From Paenibacillus melissococcoides (GTDB taxonomy: Bacteria > Bacillota > Bacilli > Paenibacillales > Paenibacillaceae): a DNA stretch of 64,000 bases. Each line of letters opens with the position of its first letter. The first letter of the stretch is position 1. The notes under the pieces were generated by a model that was not told the DNA's origin, searched no databases, and worked only from the letters and a program-made list of their open reading frames with translations. Positions 1-8,380 of the stretch are shown here, in pieces. Position numbers and translations under genes: made by a program. Where the stretch lies: positions 372,001-436,000 of the forward strand of contig CALYLO010000003.1 in NCBI GenBank assembly GCA_944800085.1. Reading direction: 5' to 3'.

Positions 1-1664
1 AAAACGCCGATGACCGTAACCGGGCCTTCCTGGAAGGAGAAAGCGCCCTGCAGCAGAACATAGCTGTCTCCCATGCGGGCGTAGGATCCTTCTTGGCTGA
101 CCGCGGCGATCTCGCAGGTGAAGCGGACCTTCTCGCCCGGATGCTCCGGCAGCTGCTCCACGCGGATATCGGCATAATCCACATCCTGAACGAGCCCTGC
201 AAATTGATAACTGCCGCCTTGCAGCACATAGCGGGCCGTCCTGCCTTCGGCTCCCGCCTCGTTCGGGCTCTTCACCAGCAAGGCGCCATCCGCCCCGACC
301 TCGTAGCCGTCCGCCTCGAACGCGAACAGCGGCTGCAGCCGGTTGCTCGCGGCGGCGTAGGCGATGTACGAGGCCGCGCGCGCATCGGATTCGGCTTCGA
401 CGAGCAGGACTGGCTGACCGCCGGCGCTCAGCCGGTCCTCGACGGTCAGGCTGCGCACGGCGTCCCGGATCGGGAGCGGCTGGCTGCGCAGCACCGTCGG
501 CCGCGATTCGCCGTCCCAAGCCGCATAGTACACGCGCCGCTCCGAATCGATCGCCAGGGCGTATACTTTGGCGCCGAACCGGTCCCGGCCGCCGCTGACG
601 AGCGGATAGTCCCCATCCGGCAGCAGACGGGACGGATCCGCCGCGGCCCAGGCGATGCGGACGGCCTCGATGTTCGCGGACGTGTCGCGGAAGCCGGCCA
701 GCGCCTCATAGAGGCCGATCGCCGCTTCGTACTCCCCGGCCTCCACATGGCGGTCCGCCTTCCGCATCCAGTTCTCCATCTCGCGCTCCAGATAGCCGCT
801 TAGCCGTGACGGGATGCCGGAAGCGTCCACATAGGCCGCAATGGCGGAAGCGTGAAGGGCGAACGCCTTCGCATTGTTCTGCTCGACATCCTTCCGCAGC
901 ATCGCCTCGGCAAGCTCCTCCGATTTGCTCTGCAGCCATGCGGCCTCGATGTCAAGCTTCCGGTACGCTTCGCGCATGGCCAGCACCTCGTCCAGCATAA
1001 GCCGGAACTCTCCTTGACCGGCCAGGCGGGCCAGCTTGGCTTCGTCATGGGCTCGGAACAGGCGCGTCAATTGCTCGGCCTTCTCGTCCGCCCCGCCGAA
1101 GAGCGAGGCCGGAATGGCCAGCAGATTCGCCTTGAACGATTCATCGCCTCCGTCCTCCCTCTTGCCGTCCTCCAGCTCCGCCTCGAAATGAGCCTTGAAC
1201 CGGCCGAAATGCTCCTGCATCCGGTCTGCGGCCCGCATGGAGGCCAGCATGTCCTTGAACTCAGCGGCATACGAGCCGCCCGACTTCAAATAAGTCGAAC
1301 GCAATTGCTGATAACGGCTATGTATCTTCAAGAACGCATCGAAGCGAAGCGATGCCGCCGCGGCGTCCGCCTCGGACATCACCTCGTTCAGTTGGCGCTT
1401 CATCTCGGTAATCGGCGCCAGCTCGCGCAGTCGCTCGGCAAGCTTGTCTTCTTCATAGCGAATCGAGCGGTTGTTCCGGGCCTCACGGTACGCTTCTTCC
1501 GCGGCGACGAGATCATGAGCGGCATATAGCCGGTCCGCCTCCTTGACGGCATCGATTTTCTCAATAATATGCATCCCCTTGAATCCAATCATTACCACCG
1601 CGGCGGCGCATAACAAGATCAACAAATTCCGCGGGTTGATGACGTCTCGGATCGTCATATACAT
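1..1664 (-). CDS. Large TM-anchored protein of the tubulin/vWA/GTPase cluster (C-terminus beyond window)
   Basis: I do not recognise a named family. The minus-strand frame is open from an ATG at 1664 through position 1, giving about 554 residues without a stop. Residues 13-29 form a hydrophobic segment with Arg/Asn before it, so a cytoplasmic N-terminus and an exported bulk are likely. Residues 35-75 and about 300-330 look like helical TPR-type hairpins, and the last visible residues resemble a small beta-barrel. The start overlaps the upstream stop by one base (TGATG) behind GGGAGAGG, so it is co-translated with the zinc-ribbon gene. Codon use matches the divergent rightward cluster, which suggests one functional unit (inference). 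Confidence 0.8.
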   Translation of the reverse strand, partial: MYMTIRDVINPRNLLILLCAAAVVMIGFKGMHIIEKIDAVKEADRLYAAHDLVAAEEAYREARNNRSIRYEEDKLAERLRELAPITEMKRQLNEVMSEADAAAASLRFDAFLKIHSRYQQLRSTYLKSGGSYAAEFKDMLASMRAADRMQEHFGRFKAHFEAELEDGKREDGGDESFKANLLAIPASLFGGADEKAEQLTRLFRAHDEAKLARLAGQGEFRLMLDEVLAMREAYRKLDIEAAWLQSKSEELAEAMLRKDVEQNNAKAFALHASAIAAYVDASGIPSRLSGYLEREMENWMRKADRHVEAGEYEAAIGLYEALAGFRDTSANIEAVRIAWAAADPSRLLPDGDYPLVSGGRDRFGAKVYALAIDSERRVYYAAWDGESRPTVLRSQPLPIRDAVRSLTVEDRLSAGGQPVLLVEAESDARAASYIAYAAASNRLQPLFAFEADGYEVGADGALLVKSPNEAGAEGRTARYVLQGGSYQFAGLVQDVDYADIRVEQLPEHPGEKVRFTCEIAAVSQEGSYARMGDSYVLLQGAFSFQEGPVTVIGV

Positions 1665-2605
1665 CAGCCTCTCCCGGCCGAGTCCTGAAAGTCAGGATCC
1701 CATTCGTATTTCTCGCGCACAATCCGGTTCACCTCGTCGGCGACGCGGTCCCAATTCTCGTGCGGGTGCTGCCGGATCATCCGGTTCAGCCGGAGCAAGC
1801 GCTCCTTCGGCAGACGATGGGCGTAGCGCCGGACCAATCCGGGATAGGCGAGCACGTACCGTTTCATGCGCACGGCCGCGCCAGCCACGCCCGCCAGAAT
1901 CTCCTGGCCGTTGTCCAGGCCGAGAATTTCCGGCTCGTAATGAATGACGTACTGGAACGTGCGGTCCTTAATCAGATCCCGCTTGATTTTGGCGATCTCG
2001 CCGATGTAATCGGCCAGCAGCGGATCATATTGCTGCAGCAGAAGCGGCTCCAGCTCCAGCTCCATATCTTTGCGCAGCGCGAAGTAATGAAGCAGCGCCA
2101 ACTGCTGCAGCCGAATCGTATCGTTGCGGATCAGCGGCCGCAGCTCGCGAAGCAGCTCGTAGGTGAGCTGCTTGTCTTCATCCCAATGCGAGAAGGCATG
2201 CTCCCAGTCGCGGTAGATGTCCTGGGCCAGCTGTTCCTCCTCGCGCTGCAGCAGCTGGTCCAGCTCGCGGCTGGCTTCGGCGGACATCGCCTTCCGCTGG
2301 ACGAACCAGAGGAGGCCGATCAGGAGGATGGACGCCGCAGCGCAGAGCGCCATCTGCCCGAATGTATCGCTCAGCAGGATGCCGATGAGCCCGAGCAGCA
2401 GCGCGAACAGCCGCTTCGTCTGCATCGATCGTCTCACCCGAGAGGCAGCATGCCGTTCGATCGGGCGCAGCGAGGCTTTGCCGCAGACAGGGCACACTTC
2501 TTCCTCCAGCGCGGTGAACGCCTGGCACGAGGCGCATCGATGCACGAGATGATAGAGCTGCTTCGGCTTGCGGTACGGTCTGAAATAGACAGGTATTTTT
2601 TTCAT
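1664..2605 (-). CDS. Zinc-ribbon, two-TM membrane protein of the same cluster
   Basis: The 313-aa product begins with a short basic tail and a zinc-ribbon (CxxC at about residues 24-27 and CPVC at about 38-41). Two closely spaced hydrophobic segments follow at about residues 66-83 and 85-103. The rest is a helical, charged cytoplasmic-looking domain ending in EWDPDF. No enzymatic motif is visible. Its ATG overlaps the stop of the 50-aa gene upstream (ATGA) and its stop overlaps the next start, so the three leftward genes form a tight operon. The family is unknown to me. The ribbon may bind a partner or nucleic acid (inference). Confidence 0.8.
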   Translation of the reverse strand: MKKIPVYFRPYRKPKQLYHLVHRCASCQAFTALEEEVCPVCGKASLRPIERHAASRVRRSMQTKRLFALLLGLIGILLSDTFGQMALCAAASILLIGLLWFVQRKAMSAEASRELDQLLQREEEQLAQDIYRDWEHAFSHWDEDKQLTYELLRELRPLIRNDTIRLQQLALLHYFALRKDMELELEPLLLQQYDPLLADYIGEIAKIKRDLIKDRTFQYVIHYEPEILGLDNGQEILAGVAGAAVRMKRYVLAYPGLVRRYAHRLPKERLLRLNRMIRQHPHENWDRVADEVNRIVREKYEWDPDFQDSAGRG

Positions 2606-2754
2606 GGCGTTCTCCCGCTCTCGCCGTTCACGATGGAGACAAGCCGGGCGTCAATATCCGCCGGCGCAGGCGTCGACTTCCGCCGAACCCAATAGAGGAC
2701 GGCCTGGCTGGCGACAAAGAGAAACAAAACTGCGATGCAACCGTATGCTAACAT
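2602..2754 (-). CDS. 50-aa single-pass membrane protein, first gene of leftward operon
   Basis: A short frame begins with ATG at 2754, about 8 bases after the ribosome site AAGGAAGGG, and encodes MLAYGCIAVLFLFVASQAVL followed by YWVRRKS and a polar tail. It has one N-terminal membrane helix, a positively charged stop-transfer sequence and about 25 cytoplasmic residues. The stop overlaps the next ATG (ATGA), which argues for real translation. Its role is unknown. Small proteins in such positions often tune assembly or stability of a membrane complex (inference). Confidence 0.65.
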   Translation of the reverse strand: MLAYGCIAVLFLFVASQAVLYWVRRKSTPAPADIDARLVSIVNGESGRTP

Positions 2755-2853
2755 AGAGAGTCCCTTCCTTTAACTGCAAACTAGAGTAACTAGAGTAATA
2801 GGATACGCTCCGCAACCCGCAGCAAGCAAGCTATCCAGGCGGCGTGTCCTTGT

Positions 2854-2882
2854 ATCGTATACTGATTAGACAAATTCGACAA
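2854..2882 (-). promoter_or_regulatory. Candidate SigA-type promoter for leftward operon
   Basis: Read on the minus strand, TTGTCG (2877-2882) and TACGAT (2854-2859) are separated by 17 bases, about 100 bases before the 50-aa gene. The -35 overlaps one arm of an inverted repeat, ATTCGACA (2874-2881). Confidence 0.45.
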
Positions 2883-2930
2883 CGATATCCTTCATTCCGA
2901 TGACCTTGTCCCTATTGCATTGTGTCGAAT
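2874..2930. repeat. Inverted repeat between divergent promoters (possible operator)
   Basis: ATTCGACA at 2874-2881 and its exact reverse complement TGTCGAAT at 2923-2930 are spaced 41 bases. One arm covers the leftward -35 and the other lies just upstream of the rightward -35. This is the geometry expected for a regulator that binds both sites. No regulator gene is evident nearby, and an 8-bp match can arise by chance. Confidence 0.35.
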
Positions 2931-2934
2931 GAGG

Positions 2935-2963
2935 TTGAACTTTACAGTCACTGATTATATCAT
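2935..2963 (+). promoter_or_regulatory. Candidate SigA-type promoter for rightward operon
   Basis: TTGAAC (2935-2940) and TATCAT (2958-2963) are spaced 17 bases, about 190 bases before the first vWA gene. The rest of the 399-base divergent region contains a second small inverted repeat (ATTGTC/GACAAT at 2996-3013) and no credible gene. Confidence 0.45.
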
Positions 2964-3153
2964 AATGACAGATCGGTGGTAGAATCAGTAAATATATTGT
3001 CATATCAGACAATATCGTGGCTGGGAAGCAAAGGAAATTCAGAAAATTTTCATCTAATCTTAAGAACTATAAGGTATAACAATATAGTGCCGTCTTCCGT
3101 GGCGCTTGAGTGCCTGCCATTAACCTATCATTTTATGATAAAGGAGTACAACT

Positions 3154-4935
3154 ATGCTTCGGAGAAAATTAGCTGCTTACATGATGCTGTTCACTCTGGC
3201 ATTCGGCTTGCTGCCCTTGCTCGGCAAGATGCCCGCGGCGCAGGCTGCCCAGGCGGCCTCGAAGATCGATGCCATGCTTGTCATCGATGTGAGCAATTCG
3301 ATGGATACGAGCGATAAAGACAAGATCGGGAACGAAGCGATGAAGATGTTCGTCGATATGCTGTCTTCCTCGGGAGACAAAGTCGGCATCGTCGCTTATA
3401 CCGATAAAATCGAACGCGAGAAAGCGCTGCTGGAGATCCGGTCCCAGGCGGACAAGGAGGATCTAAAGCAGTTCATCGACCAATTGAGCCGCGGGCCCTA
3501 TACCGACATCGCGGTCGGGATGAAGGAAGCCGTCAAGGTGCTGCAGCAGGGAGCCGACCCGGCCCATGAGCCGATGATCGTGCTGCTGGCCGACGGCAAC
3601 AACTATTTGAACAAGAACGGCAGCCGCACGCAGGAGGAGTCGGATCGGGAGCTGAACGCGGCGGTAGAAGAAGCGAAGCAAAAGGGCATCCCGATCTATA
3701 CGATCGGGCTGAACGCCGACGGTCAGCTCAACAAGGAAGCGTTGGCGGAATTGTCGAAGCGGACGAACGGCAAATCGTTCGTCACATCGTCCGCGGACGA
3801 TCTGCCGCAAATTTTGAGCGAAATATTCGCCAGCCATCAGAAGCTGAAAATCGTTCCGGTCCAGTCGATCACCGGGAACGGGAGCTATCAGGACGTGACG
3901 GTGAACGTGCCGAACGCGAACGTCATGGAGGCGAATATTTCCATTATGTCCTCCAAGCCGGTCGAGCTGAAGCTGTACGACCCGTCCGGCAAAGAGGTCG
4001 CGATTCCTTCGGATGACGTCCAGCTGTCCCGTTCGAAGAGCTATTCCCTCCTCAAGCTGCTTCAACCGGGCCAGGGGGACTGGAAGCTGCAGGTCAAGGG
4101 GGCGGACAAGGACAAGATCGATATTAACCTCGTCTTCAACTACGATCTGGAGCTTACGATGGATCCGATTCCGGCCAAAACGTATAAAAAAGGCGATAAA
4201 ATCAAAATCGGGGCCTACTTGACCAGCAATGGCCAGCAGCTGCAGAACGATGCGCTGTACCGGAACATGAGCGCCGTGCTGAATGTCAAGGACCTTGATA
4301 CCGGCGATACGGCCGATCTGCCCCTCGCTCTGGCGGGAGACCGCTTCGAAGGGGAATTCGAGGTAAAGGACAAGCATGATTACGAGATCAAAGTTAGAGC
4401 CGAGGAGAAGAGCTTCTACCGGGAGACGGAGCCGGTCAAGGTAAGCGCCAAGCCGGCGGGCGCCGGATCGACCGCTCAAGCGGGGGCAGGCGAAGGAGAG
4501 GCGGACAAGCCGTTCCCGATGTGGATCGTGTACGCGGCCATCGGCCTGATTGTCCTCGCGCTGGCCGCCGGGTTCCTGATTGCGGCATGGAAGAAGGCGA
4601 ACCGCGGCTTCGTCGGGCAGATGGTCATCGAGATCCGCGATGAGAATACGGGAGAGAAGACCTACCCGCAATATAAAAAACTGACCGCCTTCAAGGGCAA
4701 ATTTACGCTCCACCAGCTCCTGCAGTTGGCGCCTGAGTTCAAGGAGACCGAGAAGATGGTCTTTATGCCGGGCAAGAACGACCGCATCCTGCTCAAGAAC
4801 GGCTCGGCCGGAACGGTTGAGAAATCGGGCCGCGCCGTCGATGCGAGCAGAGGGCTGGAGCTGAAGAGCGGCGATCGGATTACGGTGCCGCTGCAGCAGG
4901 TGGATAAGACGGTCTGGATCGAATATATCGTGTAG
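3154..4935 (+). CDS. Exported vWA-domain membrane protein
   Basis: The 593-aa protein has a signal peptide (residues 1-33, ending AQAAQAA). A von Willebrand A domain follows, with a complete MIDAS start (D45-x-S47-x-S49) and a downstream conserved ADGNN segment near 147. Beta-rich Ig-like regions occupy about 230-430, a single TM helix lies near 455-478, and a 115-residue cytoplasmic tail is last. The vWA domain should therefore lie outside the membrane and bind a ligand through a divalent metal. The ATG follows AAGGAG by 7 bases. It is the first gene of the rightward operon; a 54-base gap separates it from the tubulin-like gene. Confidence 0.88.
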   Translation: MLRRKLAAYMMLFTLAFGLLPLLGKMPAAQAAQAASKIDAMLVIDVSNSMDTSDKDKIGNEAMKMFVDMLSSSGDKVGIVAYTDKIEREKALLEIRSQADKEDLKQFIDQLSRGPYTDIAVGMKEAVKVLQQGADPAHEPMIVLLADGNNYLNKNGSRTQEESDRELNAAVEEAKQKGIPIYTIGLNADGQLNKEALAELSKRTNGKSFVTSSADDLPQILSEIFASHQKLKIVPVQSITGNGSYQDVTVNVPNANVMEANISIMSSKPVELKLYDPSGKEVAIPSDDVQLSRSKSYSLLKLLQPGQGDWKLQVKGADKDKIDINLVFNYDLELTMDPIPAKTYKKGDKIKIGAYLTSNGQQLQNDALYRNMSAVLNVKDLDTGDTADLPLALAGDRFEGEFEVKDKHDYEIKVRAEEKSFYRETEPVKVSAKPAGAGSTAQAGAGEGEADKPFPMWIVYAAIGLIVLALAAGFLIAAWKKANRGFVGQMVIEIRDENTGEKTYPQYKKLTAFKGKFTLHQLLQLAPEFKETEKMVFMPGKNDRILLKNGSAGTVEKSGRAVDASRGLELKSGDRITVPLQQVDKTVWIEYIV

Positions 4936-4989
4936 AACCGTTCCGCACGCCCGTATTGAACTTGAACCTATAGGGAGGAACATCCATTT

Positions 4990-7900
4990 ATGAAACCAAT
5001 CGTCAGAGAGCATATTCAGCAATTGGACGTATCGCTGGGCGGAGGAATCGTCAGCGATAAGATCCGCGTCGACACGATCGACAATCCGATTCTGATTATC
5101 GGCCTAGGAGGGACCGGCATCGACGCGCTGCTGCGCTTGAAGTATCAGATCAACCGCCGCTTCAAGCTGCCGGAGGATCCGATCTCGAAGAAGAAGCGCG
5201 AGAAGCCGGACAATGTGGAGTTCCTGGCCTTCGAGACGAACGAACAGGATCGCAACAAAAAATACCGCGGCATCGGACTCGATCCGCTCAATGAATTCGT
5301 GCTGCTGTCGAACGCCGAGATCGGCGGGCTGCTTCAGAACCGCAGCATCCTGGAGCCGTACATTACCGAGTGGCTGTCCCCCGAGCTGAGCATCACCGAC
5401 GGAATGAACGGCGCCGCCGGCGTGCGCCAGGCGGGACGCCTGCTGCTGTTCACCAAGATCAATCAGGTCGTGCAGGCGATCGACAAGAAGATTAAGACGC
5501 TGTCCGTCGGCACGAACAAGAAGCTGATGGTGTTTCTGCTGTCCGGCTTGTCCGGGGGAACCGGAAGCGGCTGCTTCCTGGACATCGCCTACATCGTGCG
5601 GGGCATTATCGAGCGGGATTACGGCTCGGCGGGCATCGACCGCGTCAATACGCTCGGCTATCTGTTCACGCCGGACGTGAACCTGTCGAACAAGAGCCTG
5701 AGCGAGCATACGCGCGAATATATCAAGAAGAACGGCTATGCCGCGCTCAAGGAGCTCGATTACTGGATGAACGTCGACAGCCGCGGCGAGCGCTTCCGGC
5801 AGAAATACGGCAACATTTTGACGGTCAATTCCCCGCTGCCGCCATTCAACCTGTGCCATCTGATCTCGGCCACGAACACGGAAGGGAATCTGCTGGAGAA
5901 CGCCTACGACTACTGCATGAACGTGACGGCCGAGAACATCACGAACTTCATGGCAAGCGAGGAGAAGCAGTCGGGCGAGGAATTCGCGATTCACGATTAC
6001 ATCAGCAACATCCGCACGAATATCGCCCAGATGAACCGGGCGTATCCGGCCAATTATGAATACAACATCATCGGCGCTTCGTCGGCCGTCCTGCCGATCG
6101 AAGAGATGACGACCTATCTCGGGTACCGTCTGTTCCAGAAGATGGAGAAGATGTTCCAGAAGGCGCCGAGCCAGGAGGAGGTCGAGAAGTTCGCCCGCAA
6201 GCTGGGCGTCGATCTCGACACGATGGTGAAGACGTTCGAATCGCGCGTGCCCGAGCCGCTGCCGGGCTACGAGAACAGCGAGCGCCTGAGCTATAACAAT
6301 GTCATCAAAATGCAAGTCGTCAATATGGATACGGAGCTGGAGCAGACGTTCTTGGCGCGGGCGCGCGAGGAATACATCAAGGCGAAGAAGCAGCTTCCCG
6401 GCGAGATCGTCGGCAGCTTCACCGATCAGATCCGGCGGATGTTCCTTCATCCGGAGCAGGGGCCATTCTATGTGTCCCGTCTTATCTACACGGAGAAGGG
6501 CTTCTGCCTGCTGAAAATGCTGCTCTCCTACATCGAGACGCTGCGCGAGAATCTGCATCATATTCCGCGCGATATCGAAGCGGCGCAGGAACAGGCGAAC
6601 GAGCGTCTCGGCGATGCGAAGAGCGCCTTTCTTTCCAAGGACAAAAAGAAAAATATGTACATCGAAGCCAAAATCCAGGAATATTGGCTGCATGCCGATG
6701 TGGAGCGCACCGAGCAGATGATCGAATTCTATGAGGATCTGTATCAGCTGCTGAACCAGGAGAACAACCGCATTTATAGCGTATTTACGGAAATATTGAA
6801 CGCGCTCAACTCGATCTTCGAAAAGAACGGCGACATTCTGATCAACGGCGAGGAGCAGGCCGACCACAAAGGGAACCGGACCTACTACTGGAACATTGTC
6901 AGCGTGCCGGATATCTCGAAAGTCATCAGCAACATCATGGATCAGAAGGAAGTCGACGACCTGATCCGCGACTTCTCGCTGGAGCTGCTGAATCACTCGA
7001 ACCAGTGGATCAAGGAGCAGGAGCTCGATATCGTCAGCTCGATCTCGGACTTCCTCTCGGACAAGTTCGGCGATCTGATTACGCAATCGATGGAGGAATT
7101 CCTCGTCATGAAATTCGGCAACGACGAGTCGATCGACAAGTTCGTCGAGCGGCAGATCGCGAGCAAGCTGGACGACGAGGCGGTTCCGGTGTTCCATCTG
7201 AGCAACAGCTCGGGCAATTTGCATTTTCCGCGCTGGGGCTTCGTATCGGTGCCTGTCAAGGCGCCGAGCATTCTCAAAGGGATCCGCAATTATCAGAACA
7301 ATGCGGTCGGCAAGTCGAACTTCACCGTCAAGGAGAGCGAGGTGAAGAACCGCATCTTCTGGCTGAATACGCATAACGGGGTGCCCCTCTTCGTCTATAC
7401 GCCGCTCAAAGTATATGAGGAGAGCTACGAGCGCACGATTCTCGACAAGGAAGGCATCGGCCGCCATCTCGTGCAGACCGACAAGGCGAACTGGACTTAT
7501 CTTCCTTCCCCGATTCCGGAGCAAGCGTGGGGAGATACGTACCGGAACGAACGGGTGCAGAATTACAATGCCCGCGTCCGCGCCGAGTTCGAGCGGGGAT
7601 CGCGCTTCAAGACCGTCATCGAGAAGGGGATGGACGAGAATACGAGCAACCGCTATGCGGTCGTCTTCACGAAGCCGTTCAACCTTGATGAGATGCTGAA
7701 AGGCTACGATCTGCAGCTCCAGGCCGCGAAGCCGAATCTCGGGGAAGTGAAGCGAGCTTACCTGGATCTGAAGCGGCTGCTGGAAGAAGGTCTGGAGCCG
7801 GTGGAGACCAAAGATATTTTCGGCAGCATCAACGAGGGGCTGGCGAAGGAGAATCTGATCCGTTCGCCGGAGCTAATCGCGCGGCTGCGCGAGGAGCTGG

Positions 7901-8379
7901 CCAAGTACGAAGCGATCGAGGCGAAGGTGGCGGAGTTCGACCAGATCCTCAATCAGCATCAGGATGAGGACAAGTGGCAGGATCAATTCATCGAAGCGCT
8001 CTACACCGGAACGATCTGCAAAAAAGGCGCGCTTTACGTCTATGACCGCGATGAGGAAGAGGAAGCGTGGGAGCCGTTCGCCAATCTGATGAAGAGCCGG
8101 GATTATGTCGAATACGAGGTATACGAGCATTTCCGCGGCCTGGATGAGAAGCATCGCGGGACGCTGCTGCGCAAATCGGCCCGCCGCGCCGCCGAGATGA
8201 CGGCGACGGAGGATGTCGCTCCGCTGCTGGCGAAGCTGGATGAGCTGTATGCCGCGTTCCTGGAAGCGCGCGAACGGCTGGAATACGAAAAAATCGAGCT
8301 GGCGAACGGCGAGGATGCGTACCAGTTCTACAAGCAGTTGACGACCAAGCTGAACGCCATTCGGAGAAAGTTGAAATAA
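4990..8379 (+). CDS. Tubulin/FtsZ-like GTPase-family protein (Tubulin_2 type)
   Basis: The 1129-aa protein carries an N-terminal Rossmann-like loop IIGLGGTG (37-44) and the tubulin/FtsZ signature loop GGTGSG (189-194) inside LLSGLSGGTGSGCFLDIAYI. Both are expected for a GTP-binding tubulin-superfamily fold. It is far longer than FtsZ (about 380 aa) or TubZ, and the last 700 residues are helical and charged with no TM segment, so it is cytoplasmic. By family knowledge it may assemble into filaments or act as a GTP-regulated scaffold. The start follows GGGAGG. The stop is separated by one base from the next ATG. Confidence 0.85.
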   Translation: MKPIVREHIQQLDVSLGGGIVSDKIRVDTIDNPILIIGLGGTGIDALLRLKYQINRRFKLPEDPISKKKREKPDNVEFLAFETNEQDRNKKYRGIGLDPLNEFVLLSNAEIGGLLQNRSILEPYITEWLSPELSITDGMNGAAGVRQAGRLLLFTKINQVVQAIDKKIKTLSVGTNKKLMVFLLSGLSGGTGSGCFLDIAYIVRGIIERDYGSAGIDRVNTLGYLFTPDVNLSNKSLSEHTREYIKKNGYAALKELDYWMNVDSRGERFRQKYGNILTVNSPLPPFNLCHLISATNTEGNLLENAYDYCMNVTAENITNFMASEEKQSGEEFAIHDYISNIRTNIAQMNRAYPANYEYNIIGASSAVLPIEEMTTYLGYRLFQKMEKMFQKAPSQEEVEKFARKLGVDLDTMVKTFESRVPEPLPGYENSERLSYNNVIKMQVVNMDTELEQTFLARAREEYIKAKKQLPGEIVGSFTDQIRRMFLHPEQGPFYVSRLIYTEKGFCLLKMLLSYIETLRENLHHIPRDIEAAQEQANERLGDAKSAFLSKDKKKNMYIEAKIQEYWLHADVERTEQMIEFYEDLYQLLNQENNRIYSVFTEILNALNSIFEKNGDILINGEEQADHKGNRTYYWNIVSVPDISKVISNIMDQKEVDDLIRDFSLELLNHSNQWIKEQELDIVSSISDFLSDKFGDLITQSMEEFLVMKFGNDESIDKFVERQIASKLDDEAVPVFHLSNSSGNLHFPRWGFVSVPVKAPSILKGIRNYQNNAVGKSNFTVKESEVKNRIFWLNTHNGVPLFVYTPLKVYEESYERTILDKEGIGRHLVQTDKANWTYLPSPIPEQAWGDTYRNERVQNYNARVRAEFERGSRFKTVIEKGMDENTSNRYAVVFTKPFNLDEMLKGYDLQLQAAKPNLGEVKRAYLDLKRLLEEGLEPVETKDIFGSINEGLAKENLIRSPELIARLREELAKYEAIEAKVAEFDQILNQHQDEDKWQDQFIEALYTGTICKKGALYVYDRDEEEEAWEPFANLMKSRDYVEYEVYEHFRGLDEKHRGTLLRKSARRAAEMTATEDVAPLLAKLDELYAAFLEARERLEYEKIELANGEDAYQFYKQLTTKLNAIRRKLK

Positions 8380-8380
8380 G

